A stretch of 64,000 bases of DNA from Lactarius indigo. Taxonomy: Eukaryota > Basidiomycota > Agaricomycetes > Russulales > Russulaceae. A program made the position numbers and the translations under genes. Location: assembly GCA_025766275.1 (NCBI GenBank), contig JAFKAC010000098.1, positions 124,001 through 188,000 on the forward strand. Direction: 5' to 3'. Positions 11,690 through 23,260 of the stretch are shown here, piece after piece; within the stretch, counting starts at the first letter, position 1, and every line of letters starts with the position of its first letter. The notes under the pieces are model-generated. The model ran no database searches. It saw only the letters and a program-made list of their open reading frames with translations, and had not been told where the DNA came from.

Positions 11690-12272
11690 TGTTATGCCCT
11701 AGCAGGGGCGTGGGTTCTAGAGGTTTCAAGTCACACAAGTATCAAGTGAAGACATCTGTTGTCTTATTGCTATGAAATACAAGTGGCAAAAGTGTGGCAC
11801 AGGGTGCAGCACTACTCTGTAATGTAGGACTCCTTGTCCGAAGTGTCTAACACTTCTCTACACTTGATCTTGCTAGTGCACAGAGTATAACAGGTGTGAT
11901 GCGTTGATATAGTTCAACTGCAAAGACTTCAAAGTGTCCTGGTTAGGGACTGAGGTAGGGGATGCACAAGGAGAGGGGAATAAGGCAAGGTCACACCAAA
12001 GTACGGAGGCAAGGTTGCTAGATTGCAAACGAAGCCAAGTCTGGCTTCCTACGGTCTACAGTACAGGTTTATATAGGGCGAGGTTCCAAACAACATGAAC
12101 ACAGGCCCACACAGAAGCAAAGGAACTAGATGGAGTAAAGAGACATTTGGATCAAGACAAGTAATGCCACTAACAGCAGTAGCTCCTTTGGGTAACAAGG
12201 TATAGGACAGAAGGGGAAAAGAACAAGATGAGAACACACTGTGACTGGGGTCTGAAGCGTTGGATCATAACA
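11690..12272 (-). repeat. 5' LTR of A4
   Basis: 583-bp family A LTR in minus orientation, ending in TG/CA on both sides. It contains the family TATA box and start-site motif. The other end of the element is missing, so its TSD cannot be checked. Confidence 0.9.
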
Positions 12273-12465
12273 GGTGGGGATACAACAAGGGACTAGGGTT
12301 TGGATGGGGAGTTTGTCCACCAGGTATGTGCCACATCTTATAATTGTTTCTTAGCACGCTTAACCTTCTTTACAGCAACCCATCCACTTGCACCTCAAGT
12401 GCCACGTAGCCACTCTGTCACTGTTACTATCACTGTCATTCCAAATCACACTAGTTCTTGTTTCA

Positions 12466-15022
12466 ATGGCCTTGATTACCTGCACTGGCTGTCGTCGACG
12501 CTTCACACATGCTGGGTACTCACGTCACCTTAGCATGACAACTTGTGCTGCTTGCCATGCCATCTACGATGGCTGTCTAGATCACTCCACAGCGTGTGAC
12601 TCTTCGGGTGTCTCTGGTCCAGAAGGCAGCATTCCAGAAGGTGGTGTTTCAGGTGAGTGGCTTTGCCAACTCCATCATGCTAATAGATTGACCACAGAAT
12701 TTAGACGGGAGTGAATTCAGTTGACAATTTGACCAACATGGAGATGGTGAACTGGACCATATGAACGTTGACACAGATGACAGGGCACTCGACACTAGTG
12801 CACCCGTCCACACTGAAACCTCCAATCACGCTCAACAGAACAAGGCCCTGTTCATTGAACACTTTCCTTCAGAAGCAGCTGGAGCCCCCATCAAACCTTA
12901 TGGTGTGACCAGCATTGCAATGGCCACCAGTGATGGGATTTGGTACTGCTGTCACCTAATTCTTGTGACATTTATTGGCGACTATCCCAAACAATCGCTT
13001 GTCACTTGCACCTATCATGGAAGGTGCCCCAAGTGTACTGTCCCACAAGGCGAACTTGGAACTGACACAAGATTCCCTTTGCGTAACTTCGGGGTGGCAG
13101 TTAATGTGTTTTCTTTGTCAGATGGCAATCTGACAATGTTCCATGCAGCGTGTCAAGACACTGGCCTCAAGCCTACATACCATCTGTTCTAGGAGTGTCT
13201 CCCATTTGCCAACATATTCCTTTTGATCACACCAGACATATTACATCAACTTCATCAAGGTATCCTGAAGCATCTGGTCCGTTGGTTGGCCGCACTCAGG
13301 CCTAATGAGATTGATGCACGCTGCAGCCGTCTACCACCGAACCACAATGCGCGATACTTTCACAAAGGCATCACCTGGCTCTCAAAGCTCACCGGTTAAG
13401 AGCATAAAGATATAGCTCGCATTATTCTTGGAATTGTGGTGGATCTTTCTCTTCCAGGTGTTCAGTCCTCAGTGCGCTTGGCCCATGCCGTGTGGGCACT
13501 TCTCGATTTCATCTACCTTAGTGTCATGAACGCCCCATATTTTTCCTCCTTCTCTTCCTTCCCATTCCTCCTTCGCTTCTCTGCTTTGCTGGCATCTGCT
13601 CCGCTGGCATCCGCTTTGCTGGCATGTGTCTCGCTGGCATTGTACTGCCTCGCTGGCACCCCTAGACACTAGCTATATAAACCCTGTAATACGCCTTGTA
13701 TTTCCTTAGCTTTGGCTTTGTCAATATACTGTCTAGTTCCCTCAGCACTTTCCTCTCTTCTCTACCACAGCCCTCTTCTCTGAAGCCTTGTTACCTTGAG
13801 CTATATCAAGGAACACTCATTGGACTTAGATGCCGTTCTGCTCAGCAGCGGGTCGACTCAGTATCCTTTGCCTAAGGCAGGACCTGTTACAGATCAGACG
13901 CACGCCCCGACAGTGGCATGACACTTAGTCAGTATCCTGTGCACACCACTCAAACTCTCAATGCAATGGACAATGCACTGTGCCAATTTCATGAGAACAA
14001 AGACGTGTTTGTTGAACTTGGAGTTTGGGAACACTTCAACCTTCCCAAGCTCCATAGTCTCCTCCACTACACCAGATCAATCACACATTTTGGCAGCACT
14101 GATAATTATAACACCGAATATTCAGAACGACTTCACATTGACGTGGCCAAGAACGCGTATCGCATGACAAATTTCAAAGACGAGTACAAACAAATGACCA
14201 CTTGGCTGGAGTGCCAAGAGGCAATGCACCAGCACACAGCATTTATTGAATGGTGCAAGTGCGGACACTCTGCACTATCTACTCGTTTGGTGTATCCCTG
14301 CCTTAATTTGAGGTTGCATCCTTTTTTGATGATGCACCCATCTGAAAAGGGCATAACTTTTGGAGCTCTATTTGACAGATACAGGGGCCATTGACTTTCA
14401 AGACGCCCTTGGCGACTTTATTGTGCAACATAACTATCCAGAGTTATCTACCAGTGCGGCTCGGAGGCGTGCCAATAATACTTTGATCCCATTCCGAAAG
14501 GTTTCCGTATTTCATAGGGTCAAGTTCACCAATTGGGATGACACTGACCAGAAGACTGTCGACGTCTTGCACATCCGACGAGAAGCATGCAACCAGTACG
14601 GCGACACTATCCCTGGACGATTTGATACTGTATTGGTGAAGCACAGAAATAGATTTGGTGTGGCCCAAATTTGCGTCGTGTTCCAGCTTGCAAGATCAGG
14701 ACTATCCTCAATCTTTCTTAGTTCACGCGCAGCTGCTCCAACAGATCTTGCCTATGTAGAGTGGTTTTCGCCACTCTCTACGCCAAATGAATGCCATGGA
14801 ATGTACCGGATATCAAGAAGTTATCAAAATAACTGTCATTTAGCTAGTATCATACCTCTAGCAGAGGTCTGTAGGAGCGTGCAACTCTACCAAGCTTTTG
14901 GTGCTGTTGTGCGTCAGCAGTGGCAGGGCCCAAGCGTGCTTGAGGAATGCCGTACATTGTATATGAATTCATTCCTTGACAGACACTTTTACCAAAATTT
15001 GAATGTAATTAACGACAAATGA
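12466..15022 (+). pseudogene. Plavaka-like (CACTA/EnSpm-type) transposase, interrupted
   Basis: DNA-transposon transposase relic of the Plavaka type known from basidiomycetes, recognised from memory of the family. In order: an N-terminal Cys/His part (CTGCRRRFTHAGYSRHLS); GDYPKQSLVTCTYHGRCPKC (12985-13050); ITPDILHQLHQGILKHLVRW (13220-13290); VRLAHAVWALLDFIYL just before a solo LTR; then FHENKDVFVELG, LPKLHSLLHY, and a C-terminal domain with AYVEWFSPLS and LYMNSFLDRHFY. Breaks include an in-frame TAA near 13397 and frame changes between segments, some of which may be short introns (for example the GTGAGT near 12652). A solo F LTR splits it at 13522. No terminal inverted repeats were found. 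Confidence 0.7.
13522..13923 (+). repeat. Solo LTR, family F, with 5-bp TSD CTTAG
   Basis: 402-bp LTR with 7-bp inverted ends TGTCATG and CATGACA, flanked by CTTAG at 13517-13521 and 13924-13928. It has a TATATAAAC box near 13672 and several GCTGGCAT/CTTTGCTGGCATC-type short repeats like those in the F LTR at 32362-32778. Removing it rejoins the transposase frame. Confidence 0.93.
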
Positions 15023-15416
15023 TTAGTAAACTGAATAGATTCTTAACGGCGCGATCTAGAGAACGAGGACTCTCCCGTATTTACGATTTCTTAACACGCT
15101 TAATGGATTACGGTTAATTAAAACGGGTCTTACGGGGGGTGATTCCGTGATGGAGGTCTAAGAGGGAGGGAAGGGAGGTGGAGCGGTCAGACAGGAAAGA
15201 GGGGAATGGTCAGGATGATGTATTGGGAAGCAGACTGTAGTTGAATACAGCAAGGAGAGCGTAAAGCTCTTGACAGTAGGACAGAGGTTACAAACAAGGA
15301 CAAAAAGTAATCAATGGAGTGGAGAGGAAGAATCAGCGGCCCAATCTCCGAGGGCGAGAGGAAGGAAAGGGCAGAAAAGGATGAAAGAAGGAGGGGTGAG
15401 GCGGGGTGTGAGGAAA

Positions 15417-18400
15417 TCAGACGGCGTTGTCAACGAAATCGGGGGGAAGGGAAGAGGAAGAGGGGACGATGGGCCTGGGACGAGGTTTAGAGGAGGGGGG
15501 TTTCTTGGATCTCTTGGAAGAGTTGCGGGATGTCTGAGCGACCTTTTTGGAAGGACGCTTATTCTCTAAAGGAAGAGAGAAGAGGAGGGTGAGCGGGAGG
15601 GAAGGGGGAGTGTGGTGGGGCGTACCAGGAGAGGTAGGGGGAGAACGCTTAGAGTGGGGGACTTGGGAAGGGAGGTGAGAGAAGAAAAAAAAGAAAAAGG
15701 GAAGAAAAACGAACGTTGTTGAGAAGGAGCGTCTGAATCATGGTCATGGGGGGAGAGGGAAGAGGGAGCAGGGGAAGGATTGCGACGTTGTGCGGGAGTA
15801 GGGGACGAACGGGGAGGGTCATGGTGATCGTCGCGGTCAAAGTCGATGGGAGGGAAGTGGTGATCGGGATCGTCGGTTGGGGGGTGTCCGTGTTCAGGGT
15901 CGTCTTCCTCCTCTTCTGTGGGTAAGGAAGAGATAGGGGGGAGAGAGCGAGAGGGACGGTGTGGGGCAGAAGTGGAAGGAGATGGGCGAGCGGGAGGGTC
16001 CTTCGCGTAGGTGGAAGGATGGAAGGACCAACGGTTGTAACCGAGCTGGAAAGAGGGTGTGAGAATGAAGGAAGACGGAAGGGGAAAGACTGACGTGATC
16101 GCGATAATGTTCGGTAACGTCGTGTGGGGCCCTGGGAATGGAGGGGACGAGAACGGAAGACATGTCAAAGAGGGGGCCATCATCGGCATCGGGATGATTG
16201 GAGGCGTGGGCGATGCGGGCCTTATTCTTGTACATGATCTAGATGATGTGTGATAAGGTGGGAAAAGGAGAATAAAGGAGAAAGAAAAGGACAGACCTCT
16301 GCGAGGCCGGAGATAAGGTGATGGGCGAGAGTTTCGACGGTGCCAGCGGGGACGGTGGTATCAGAGCAGAGGAGGAACCTGTTCTTCTCGAGGTTCTGAA
16401 TGACGGACTGGACTGGATCCTTCTTCTCCTTGAGGTAAGATTCCTTAGCGGCGAGCCAACGAGCAGAGAGGGACTTAATGTCACGAACGCGGACACCAGA
16501 AGCAGCAGAATCTGAGCGGACGGCATCGGGGAACTCCCAGACACGGGTGACCTCCTTCTTACCGTCCGGGAGGTACTGGGCGTGAGGCATAGTAATAGAG
16601 AAGAAGAACGAGTGCAAGTCGTCCCTAAGATCGCGAGCACCTGGGCAGATACTGAGGAGATGTGCGCGGTACTTGTCGACAAGAGCAGACTCGACAGCGA
16701 TGGCAGTGGCGATGAGGGCGTAGTCGCGCTTCTTGTTCTGCGAGTCGAGGTTGCGTGGGAGGGCAGACATGGTGAGGAGACGAGTGCCGACGTGAGGGGA
16801 GAGACGCTGATCGCGAGTGAAGGCGTCCTTGGTGGCGGTGAGAACAGCGTTGACTTTAGTGAACTCACGAGTAAGACGATCTGAGGTCCAACCGACGGCG
16901 GCGAGAAACTCAGCGACGACAGTGGCGTCTCTAACGGGAGGGAGGGGGTCGTCTGGATCTCTCTGATGCTTGGGGGCCTTGCCTTTTGTGTTATCAGGGG
17001 CGAGAGCAGATGCGAATTTGAAGGCAGAGAGGTCAGTGACCATGGACCGGGGCGTCGGACAAGACATGAGATATGTGTCTACCTCCACGACAGAAGTGGT
17101 GAGGTGGGCGATGAGTACGCGAATGATCTAGAACGAATTAGCCAGAAACAGGAGGATAAGATACGGACATACCTTTCTGCGGACACCGATAGCGTTCTGT
17201 TTGATGAGGATGTCCTTCGACGCAGAGTCCAAAGCTGCGTCGAAGGCATCATATACGATGTATACCTTGGATCCCATCTTCGGGACCCAATGCAAACCGG
17301 TTCCGATCCAAGAGATGACCTATTATCACGACAGTCAGTACATTGTTACCAAGAAGGCGGTGTGCAATAGTGTGCCCGCGTTTGACCACTGTGGTCCAAA
17401 CGCGGTGCGCAATAGTGTGCCCGCGTTTGACCACTGTGGCCAAACGCGGTGCGCAATACGCTCGCCGCGTTTGACCACGGTGGTCAAACGCGGTGTGCAA
17501 TACGCTCGCCGCGTTTGGCCACAGTGGTCAAACGCGGTGGGCAATACGCTCGCCGCGTTTGGCCACAGTGGTCAAACGCGGTGGGCAATACGCTCGCCGC
17601 GTTTGGCCACAGTGGTCAAACGCAGTGGGCAATACGCTCGCCGCGTTTGGCCACAGTGGTCAAACGCGGGTACACCATCGTCACCGCGTTTGACCACCGT
17701 GGTCAAACGCGGTGGGCAATAGTGTGCCCGCGTTTGACAACAGTGGTCAAACGCGGGCACGCCATCGTCACCGCGTTTGACCACCGTGGCCAAACGCGGC
17801 AGGCGATCATATAGACATATGAGGTGATAATGCTCACCTCGCTGATTCCCCGGGGGTACCTCATCGCGATCTTGTGTAGCGCTTCCACAACCGATGCTGT
17901 GCCCAATGGCATCGGGAACTTGTAGCCGTGCAACTTCCACATCATCGCATATGCGAAGTATTCGCGCGCATACGGGGGCGCCGTCTGACTCTCGTTCTGC
18001 AGCACCTTGTCCACGCTCATCAGATACTTCTCGAATCTGTTGTCGTTGTCGCTGCTCAGAGGCACGAATAACGACTCGCACGGCTCGTCGTTCACGCAGT
18101 ACGCGTCCTTGAAGCACTGGTCGATCTTGTCCAGAAGCTCGTGTGTCCAGTCGCTTGCGTCTCCCATCTCTTCGAACGCTGTCCTCACCTTCTCCAGCTT
18201 TTCTCGTATCTCGTCCACCTCGGCTTCCGTGTTCGCCTCCAGCAGATGCTGTCCCAGCTCCTCGATCCTTTCGTACGCCATCGGCGGCTTCTCTGGATTC
18301 GCTACTCGCTCTAGTGTCTCCACGCTTTCTACGATGAACTCAGAGATCAGCTTGCCTTCCTGTTAGTTCTTCGCCCATCGCTCGACTGCTTTCACTCACC

Positions 18401-19524
18401 GCTCCAGTGCGATTCCAACATCTTCACCAGCTCTGCCACTTGGAACCACCGTGCGTGTGTGTAGTGTCGCCGTATCCGTGACGCCGCCACAAGCCCCAGA
18501 GCGAACGACGGTACAGCGCACAACTCTCTGTATCCCGCCCGGTCTCGCGACTCCTTGAACGCTGCCGCTTTCCTCTTCGCTTTCTTCATAAACGTCTGGA
18601 ACACCGCAGCCGCGTCCAAGTTCTTCCCTCGGTCCTTCCGCAGCTTCACGTCCTCTTCGTATGCGTCCTTCAGCTCGTCTACAATCTCGATCATCAGTTC
18701 CTCTTCCGTCGCAAGTCGCGTGTCCTTCATTTCATTCCTGCTCAGGAATCTGTATAGCGCTGTCGCCTTTGCCCCTACGTGCGCCTCGATTTTCTCTGTA
18801 CCACCACAATCCGTCAGCGCTCCTCAGTCCCCACTCCCGCTCCCACTCACCTCGGTCGTACAACCGAACCGCCCACATGCTGTCCGTCGCAATCTTCTCC
18901 TCCACACTTCGCACCTCTTTCCTCATCGACTCCACCTCCTCGTCCTCCTCCCCCCCTTTCGCCTCTTTTCGTGACAGTTGCGTCTTCATCTTGTCCAGCA
19001 CCTTCTGCCTCCCCTCTAGGTGTCGCAGCAGCGCTTGCCGCCGGTGATTCCCTCCCAGGATCCATAGATTGTCCTTACCTATTTCCTCCTTCCCCGCCTC
19101 CGTAAATTCCATCTGGGCCACCGTCTTCACGCTCTTCCCTTCCACAGACCCTACCATCTCCGACGCGTTCGCGATCCAGCTCTTCTTTACCGCTACGTCC
19201 ACCGCAGTCCCGTCCAGGCAGTTGTCCAGGCAGAGGTTGTACGCTTCCATTAGCGACTTTACCCACTCTTCGTTCACCACCCGGTCGTTGAACCGGCCCC
19301 AGTACGCTCCTCCAGGTGGCGACGCCAGATTCATCGTCATGTACCCCATCTCCGCTTCTTTCTTCGCTTCCCGCAGCTCTGCTTTCTCGAATCCGCCGAA
19401 CATCGTCCCGTCTTCGTATATCTGCCCCGTTTGCCCCCTTTTCGCCTTCGATCTCTTCCTCTCTATGTCAGTCTCTTTCCCTCCTCACAATCTATAACAC
19501 ACTTACGCTCGACTTTGGCGCCAT
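15417..19524 (-). CDS. Multi-exon host gene with a possible ParB/sulfiredoxin-fold N-terminal domain
   Basis: My model has ten exons (minus): 19524-19507, 19421-18851, 18795-18400, 18355-17838, 17319-17173, 17127-16297, 16238-16095, 16045-15715, 15661-15626 and 15565-15417. They total 3141 nt, a clean 1046-codon frame plus TGA. All introns run GT to AG. Eight of the nine are 44-85 nt and one is 518 nt, filled with palindromes. The ATG at 19524 gives MAPKSS before the large second exon. Exon 2 has FNDRVVNEEWV and later LWILGGNHRRQAL, which resembles ParB-like nuclease or sulfiredoxin folds (moderate certainty). The middle is Glu/Lys-rich helical. The C-terminus is Pro/Ser/Asp-rich with basic, nuclear-signal-like KRPSKK and KRSKKPP. 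The donor of exon 8 (GTTCGT) and the acceptor before exon 4 are weaker choices. No retroelement relationship is seen, so this is probably a resident gene. Function unknown. Confidence 0.65.
17375..17799. repeat. Array of ten tandem ~29-bp palindromes inside an intron
   Basis: Ten near-perfect palindromes built on CCGCGTTTGACCAC and its reverse complement, spaced at about 44 bp. Spacers fall in three classes: one around GGGCAATACGCTCG, one around GGGCAATAGTGTG, and one around CACCATCGTCA. Variants are mostly GACC/GGCC swaps in one arm. The array fills most of the 518-nt intron (17320-17837) of the host gene. Each unit could fold into a hairpin in the pre-mRNA or as a DNA cruciform. Confidence 0.95.
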
Positions 19525-20360
19525 TCGATATCTTTTCTTTTGCCTTCGAGCTCCCTGATGTCCAGTAGATCAGATATTCCGACTCTCATCCCCTTCCCTT
19601 TCCCTCTCTCTTATCTACCTTCCCCTTTCGTTTTTCCCCTTTCCTCCTTTCGCAAAATTCCCTCACACATCTCCTTTTCTACCTTCTTTTCTTCCCACCC
19701 TCTCTTTCTTTTTCCCATCCTTTCCCCCTTTCTCCCTTCCTTTTCCACTTTCGCTCCCTCTCTTCCCACCCCCACCCATCCAATTCCTCTCCACATCCCA
19801 CGCCGTCACCCCCTCCCCACTCTACCCATCCCTCCCCACCCTCCACCCCTTTGACATTCCCGCTCACCCACATCAACACCCTCTCGCCTCCCCGCTACCA
19901 ATACACACCCCAACACTCATTCCGCTCGCCTCACCAGCATATTACACCCTCCCATTCAGTTAAAGTAGATATATATAGTGTGTATGTCCCGTCGGTCCCT
20001 GGGCCTCGTGACACCGCTCGTGACGGGCGCTCACATCACCGGCCGGTCACCACCGTGGCACCCCTAACATACGTGCACCCAAGCCTTTGCTTACCATACC
20101 ATGCTTAGCACTTAGTGTCCTTAGGACCTTTCGAACCTTTTCCATTTTCGTCCTGACTGTCTGAAGCCCCCTTAGGGCTCTTTGCAAATTTCGACTTTTT
20201 AACTTTCCCCCTCGCATTCCCTCGTTTCCCCACCATGCCGCACCCGCGCGCTGCCTTACCAACTCTAGCATGACCCATCAAAGACCAAGGAGGCTATCTC
20301 CGCCACGTTTCGCATCCCGCGGAAGCGTGCATGACCATTTCCAATCACTATTGACCATAG
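19525..20360. other. Intergenic region upstream of the host gene, pyrimidine-rich
   Basis: From about 19570 to 19960 the plus strand is strongly C/T-rich (purine-rich on the host gene's strand), then comes a TATATATAG stretch near 19975. Small open frames here are low-complexity and not credible genes. It probably holds the promoter of the minus-strand host gene. No RNA gene or mobile element was recognised in 19980-20360. Confidence 0.5.
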
Positions 20361-21489
20361 CCCACTGTTCATATTCCCAATCTTGCCACACTTGTGCACA
20401 GCCTTAGGAAATTGCACACAACGCATCTACAACCAAGGCACCCACTTCTGTAAAGTCTTGCATTGTGTGGAAGCATGCACAACTGTTTCCAATCACCTGA
20501 AACCACCCAATCCAGTGGGGCTCCATGTAGCTCACCATTCCCTTTACCAACCCTGCAGCACTCATGTGCGGGCTTAGCTATTCAACACAGGCGCGGCTGC
20601 AACTGCCACAAACCTACTTACAACATCTCTTGCCCTGCAGAGGCCTGCGCACTCACTTGCGCCACATCACACCTGGGCACTTGCAACATCTTAGATGTGT
20701 TCTCTGATGATCAAGGATGGTTAATGCTATCAGTGTATTGGATGTTTTTACACTTTCAAGTCTATTGACGGGTTTTGTGGGTACAGTGAGACTCATTTTG
20801 GACCAAGGGCTGATGTCCACCCACCATACATGGTGTACTCCACCCAGAGGTGGCATCACCACGTGTGTATTTACACTTGCATATGGTGGGTCATGACATT
20901 ACCAGTCATGCACACCCAGATCACCCTGGTGATCACCACAATGCAGGGACATTATCATAGCACTCTTATCTATTTAACCCACTAGAATTATCCTGTCAAA
21001 CAGTAGTTCAAACAACACTTCAGAACTCGTAAATACATCCACTCCCACTCATGTAAGCTACATACTACCATACATCCCTGCCCCATCCCTGCTCCCTTGC
21101 CCACACATTGCCCCAATGTCCCTCCATCGTCTCCCACTGTGTACCAGAGTGGCTGCACATCCCAAAACTGTGCACCATAGTGGCAGCCACTACTTTAACA
21201 GCCCCCTACACTCTTCCTAATCTTTTCTGAGTGTGCCCAACCCTCCCACATATCTCAACACACATTTCTTCACACAGAAACACAATATCTCAAATCCTCT
21301 CACCACACTCTCCTCCCAGTCCTTCACAGTACTAATTACCAGCACTCGCCAAAGGCTTTCAAACCCTACCTTATGTCAATCAACACAACTCTCAACCAAC
21401 TGTCTCCAATCCTCCTACCAATCCCAAGAAAGCCCCACACAACCTTTGGAACAATCCCAACCAAAACCCACTTGCAAATATATTCTTCC
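20361..21489. other. Non-coding stretch, possible LTR/leader of a copia-like relic
   Basis: No convincing gene. It contains an AT-rich TATTTAACCC box near 20973 followed by a short-ORF leader, and it directly precedes a copia-like gag fragment. It may therefore include that element's degraded 5' LTR. I could not define LTR ends or a partner copy. Confidence 0.3.
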
Positions 21490-21927
21490 AAGTCCACTCC
21501 TCCATTCAAGACAAAGTAGCCACCCTGAATACCACTGACATTATCTCAAATCCCCTCAAGACACACTTCAAACTCATCCAGCCCACCACTCTCTTCAACC
21601 ACTTCAACCTGGCCATATCCATTCCTATTAATGCTAACAAGCACCCTTTGCCACAGGTCAACAGGCTGCAGCCTTCTGTCCTGTGTCTCTCAAACAGTGG
21701 GGTCACTATACCTGACGTCATCCAGTCAATCATCTTGCTGTCTGCCCTCCTGCACAAGTGGGAGATCCTTATCTCTATCCTCTGCACCACATATCACCTC
21801 GCCACTCTGTGGCTCAACCATGTCCACCAGGCCATTATGGCACAGTGGGAGTCTGATACAACCAAGCCAAAGTCACACCAGAATGCACAAAAACTCTCTG
21901 CAGTAAAGCACAAGTCTGGTGACCCTA
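21490..21927 (+). pseudogene. Ty1/copia-like gag fragment
   Basis: Open plus-strand frame with the pattern of copia-type Gag polyproteins of mushrooms. An N-terminal part with IQDKVATLNTTD is followed by IPDVIQSIILLSALLHKWEI and AIMAQWESDTTKP, then KLSAVKHKSGDP. No zinc knuckle, integrase or RT follows, because a minus-strand B LTR interrupts the frame at 21928; its codons run on into LTR sequence to 22031. The assignment rests on family memory and is moderate. Confidence 0.5.
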
Positions 21928-22287
21928 TCTTACACTCCACAGGTGTTAGTCCAACTTGGACTTGGGATGCTGTAATCAACTTAGCAAATCACTGGCAAAT
22001 GAGGACCACGTGTCAACCCAATGCAAGCTGAATGGTGGCTTAATACCACACAGCCACAGCAAGATAGATTGATATAACCTTGACTCTTGGTAGGTCAAAG
22101 TGGAAGCACACTTAGCCCAAGGCTAAGGCAGACAAAAGACAAATCAGATGGTGGATTGAAGAAGACCAAGATAGGCAGTCTTGGTCTTCTGCAACTACTA
22201 CTTATACATGTATGTGCGGGCTTTAAAGCACCACTAGAACAGTAAGTACTAATAGTGTAACTAGCTCAAACCCTAGTACAGCTATCC
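21928..22287 (-). repeat. Degenerate B-family LTR, first part (copy B2)
   Basis: Diverged minus-orientation match to the B LTR (compare 60918-61421): shared GTTAGTCCAACTTGGACT, GTGTCAACCCAATGC and AACCCTAGTACAGCTATCC. It is interrupted at 22288 by another LTR insertion and resumes at 24025. It sits in the copia-like gag. Confidence 0.8.
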
Positions 22288-22614
22288 TGTCACACCTCTG
22301 CAGGGGCACGGACTTCTATAATGGCTTCCTGTCACGTGGCAGTCGACAGCCAAGTTGGATCGCCACTGTGTGCAATGACTCCTAAGGTCTTCTGTAACAG
22401 CCCCTGTGGTAAGGTGACTGAGTCAGTGGCAATCCCCCTACACTGAGGTGGGAAAGGTCTTCAAGGGGCTGCTGAGGTAGAGCTCAAGTCAGCAAGGTTG
22501 GACAAGCTCAGTGGCCTAAGTCCAAAGGTCACATGTCACTGGGCTGACCAGTAAGACAGGAAGAGTGTAAGAGCAAAGTCAAGGGGAAGCCTGCACGGAG
22601 GCTGAGAGGGGAGT

Positions 22615-23071
22615 TGTTACGGTTGCACACATTGGACCCTTACTGTACCGGTTGTGGCTACAGCAGTAAGGTAGATTAGTCACAGACTCGGGGTTTACGA
22701 TAGGAGATAGGTGTTACAGGATGACTTGATCCTAATAATACTAGTAGTAGTAGTATTAGGATTGTGGTACTTACACGATACATTGGATGCTACTTACAGT
22801 GACTCATAGCAGCGCTTGAAAGCCTGCTCTTCTTGTATTATTTAAACTGGTTCGCAAAGACCAAGATAGATAGATAGATTGGTTCGTGAAGACCAAGATA
22901 TACACCATCTTGGTCTTCTTCAATCGTCACTTGTCTTCTCCTCTTCTTCTCAGTCTATCCCTTCCCAGTGCCTGCGAGTATCTGGATTTGCCTTCATGCC
23001 ATACGTCTCTGATGTGCTTAGCTAAGTATTAGTTGCCAATCCCAAGCTCAAGTTGAGCTAACATCGTGACA
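22615..23071 (+). repeat. G-family LTR
   Basis: 457-bp LTR-like unit starting TGTTACGG and ending ATCGTGACA, with a TTATTTAAAC box near 22838. It carries the inverted repeat around GAAGACCAAGAT/ATCTTGGTCTTC that B LTRs also have at their start site. A short microsatellite of GATA units (22867-22878) is present. No clean TSD is seen (GGAGT versus GTGTT). A second G copy lies at 31616-32361. Confidence 0.65.
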
Positions 23072-23260
23072 GTGTTACAGGAGTGATCCCAAGAGGATAA
23101 GGGTCAAGGGTCAGGGGTTCTGGGTTAAGGGCTTGAGTGCTGAAGGGACTGAGGCACTCAAGGAGTCAATGGAGATACAACACAGATGATTGATTAAGCC
23201 AAAGCTAAGGAGCTAAGGCATACTACAGGAGTCCCTATATAGTACAGGATTGTGCCTGAG

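Larger units (their letters stand above)
11156..12272 (-). mobile_element. Ty3/Gypsy copy A4, only 5' LTR, leader and gag start
   Basis: Minus-strand relic: complete 5' LTR (11690-12272), leader and the first ~100 codons of gag. It is cut at 11156 by the 3' LTR of A2. The rest of the element is not found nearby, so it was either displaced or deleted. Confidence 0.85.

Noticed and set aside
12761..13192. Kyakuja-Dileera-Zisupton (KDZ) transposase as an alternative label
   Set aside because: The order of motifs (GDYPKQ..., GRCPKC, ITPDILHQL, AYVEWFSPLS) fits the Plavaka-type proteins better. No KDZ-type CxC domains were seen.
15566..16189. Single 207-codon frame as an independent gene
   Set aside because: Its useful part is explained as exon 8 of the host gene, with introns on both sides. 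Reading it straight through adds intronic low-complexity sequence.
17375..17799. Regular palindromic repeats with spacers resemble a CRISPR array
   Set aside because: The host is a eukaryote, the spacers fall into three recurring types, the repeat arms vary, and no cas genes are present. It is an intronic palindrome array.
20361..21489. A complete copia element
   Set aside because: Only a gag fragment is convincing; neither LTR ends nor integrase or RT could be found.
22610..23076. A target-site duplication for the G LTR
   Set aside because: Flanks GGAGT and GTGTT do not match, so the insertion borders are uncertain.
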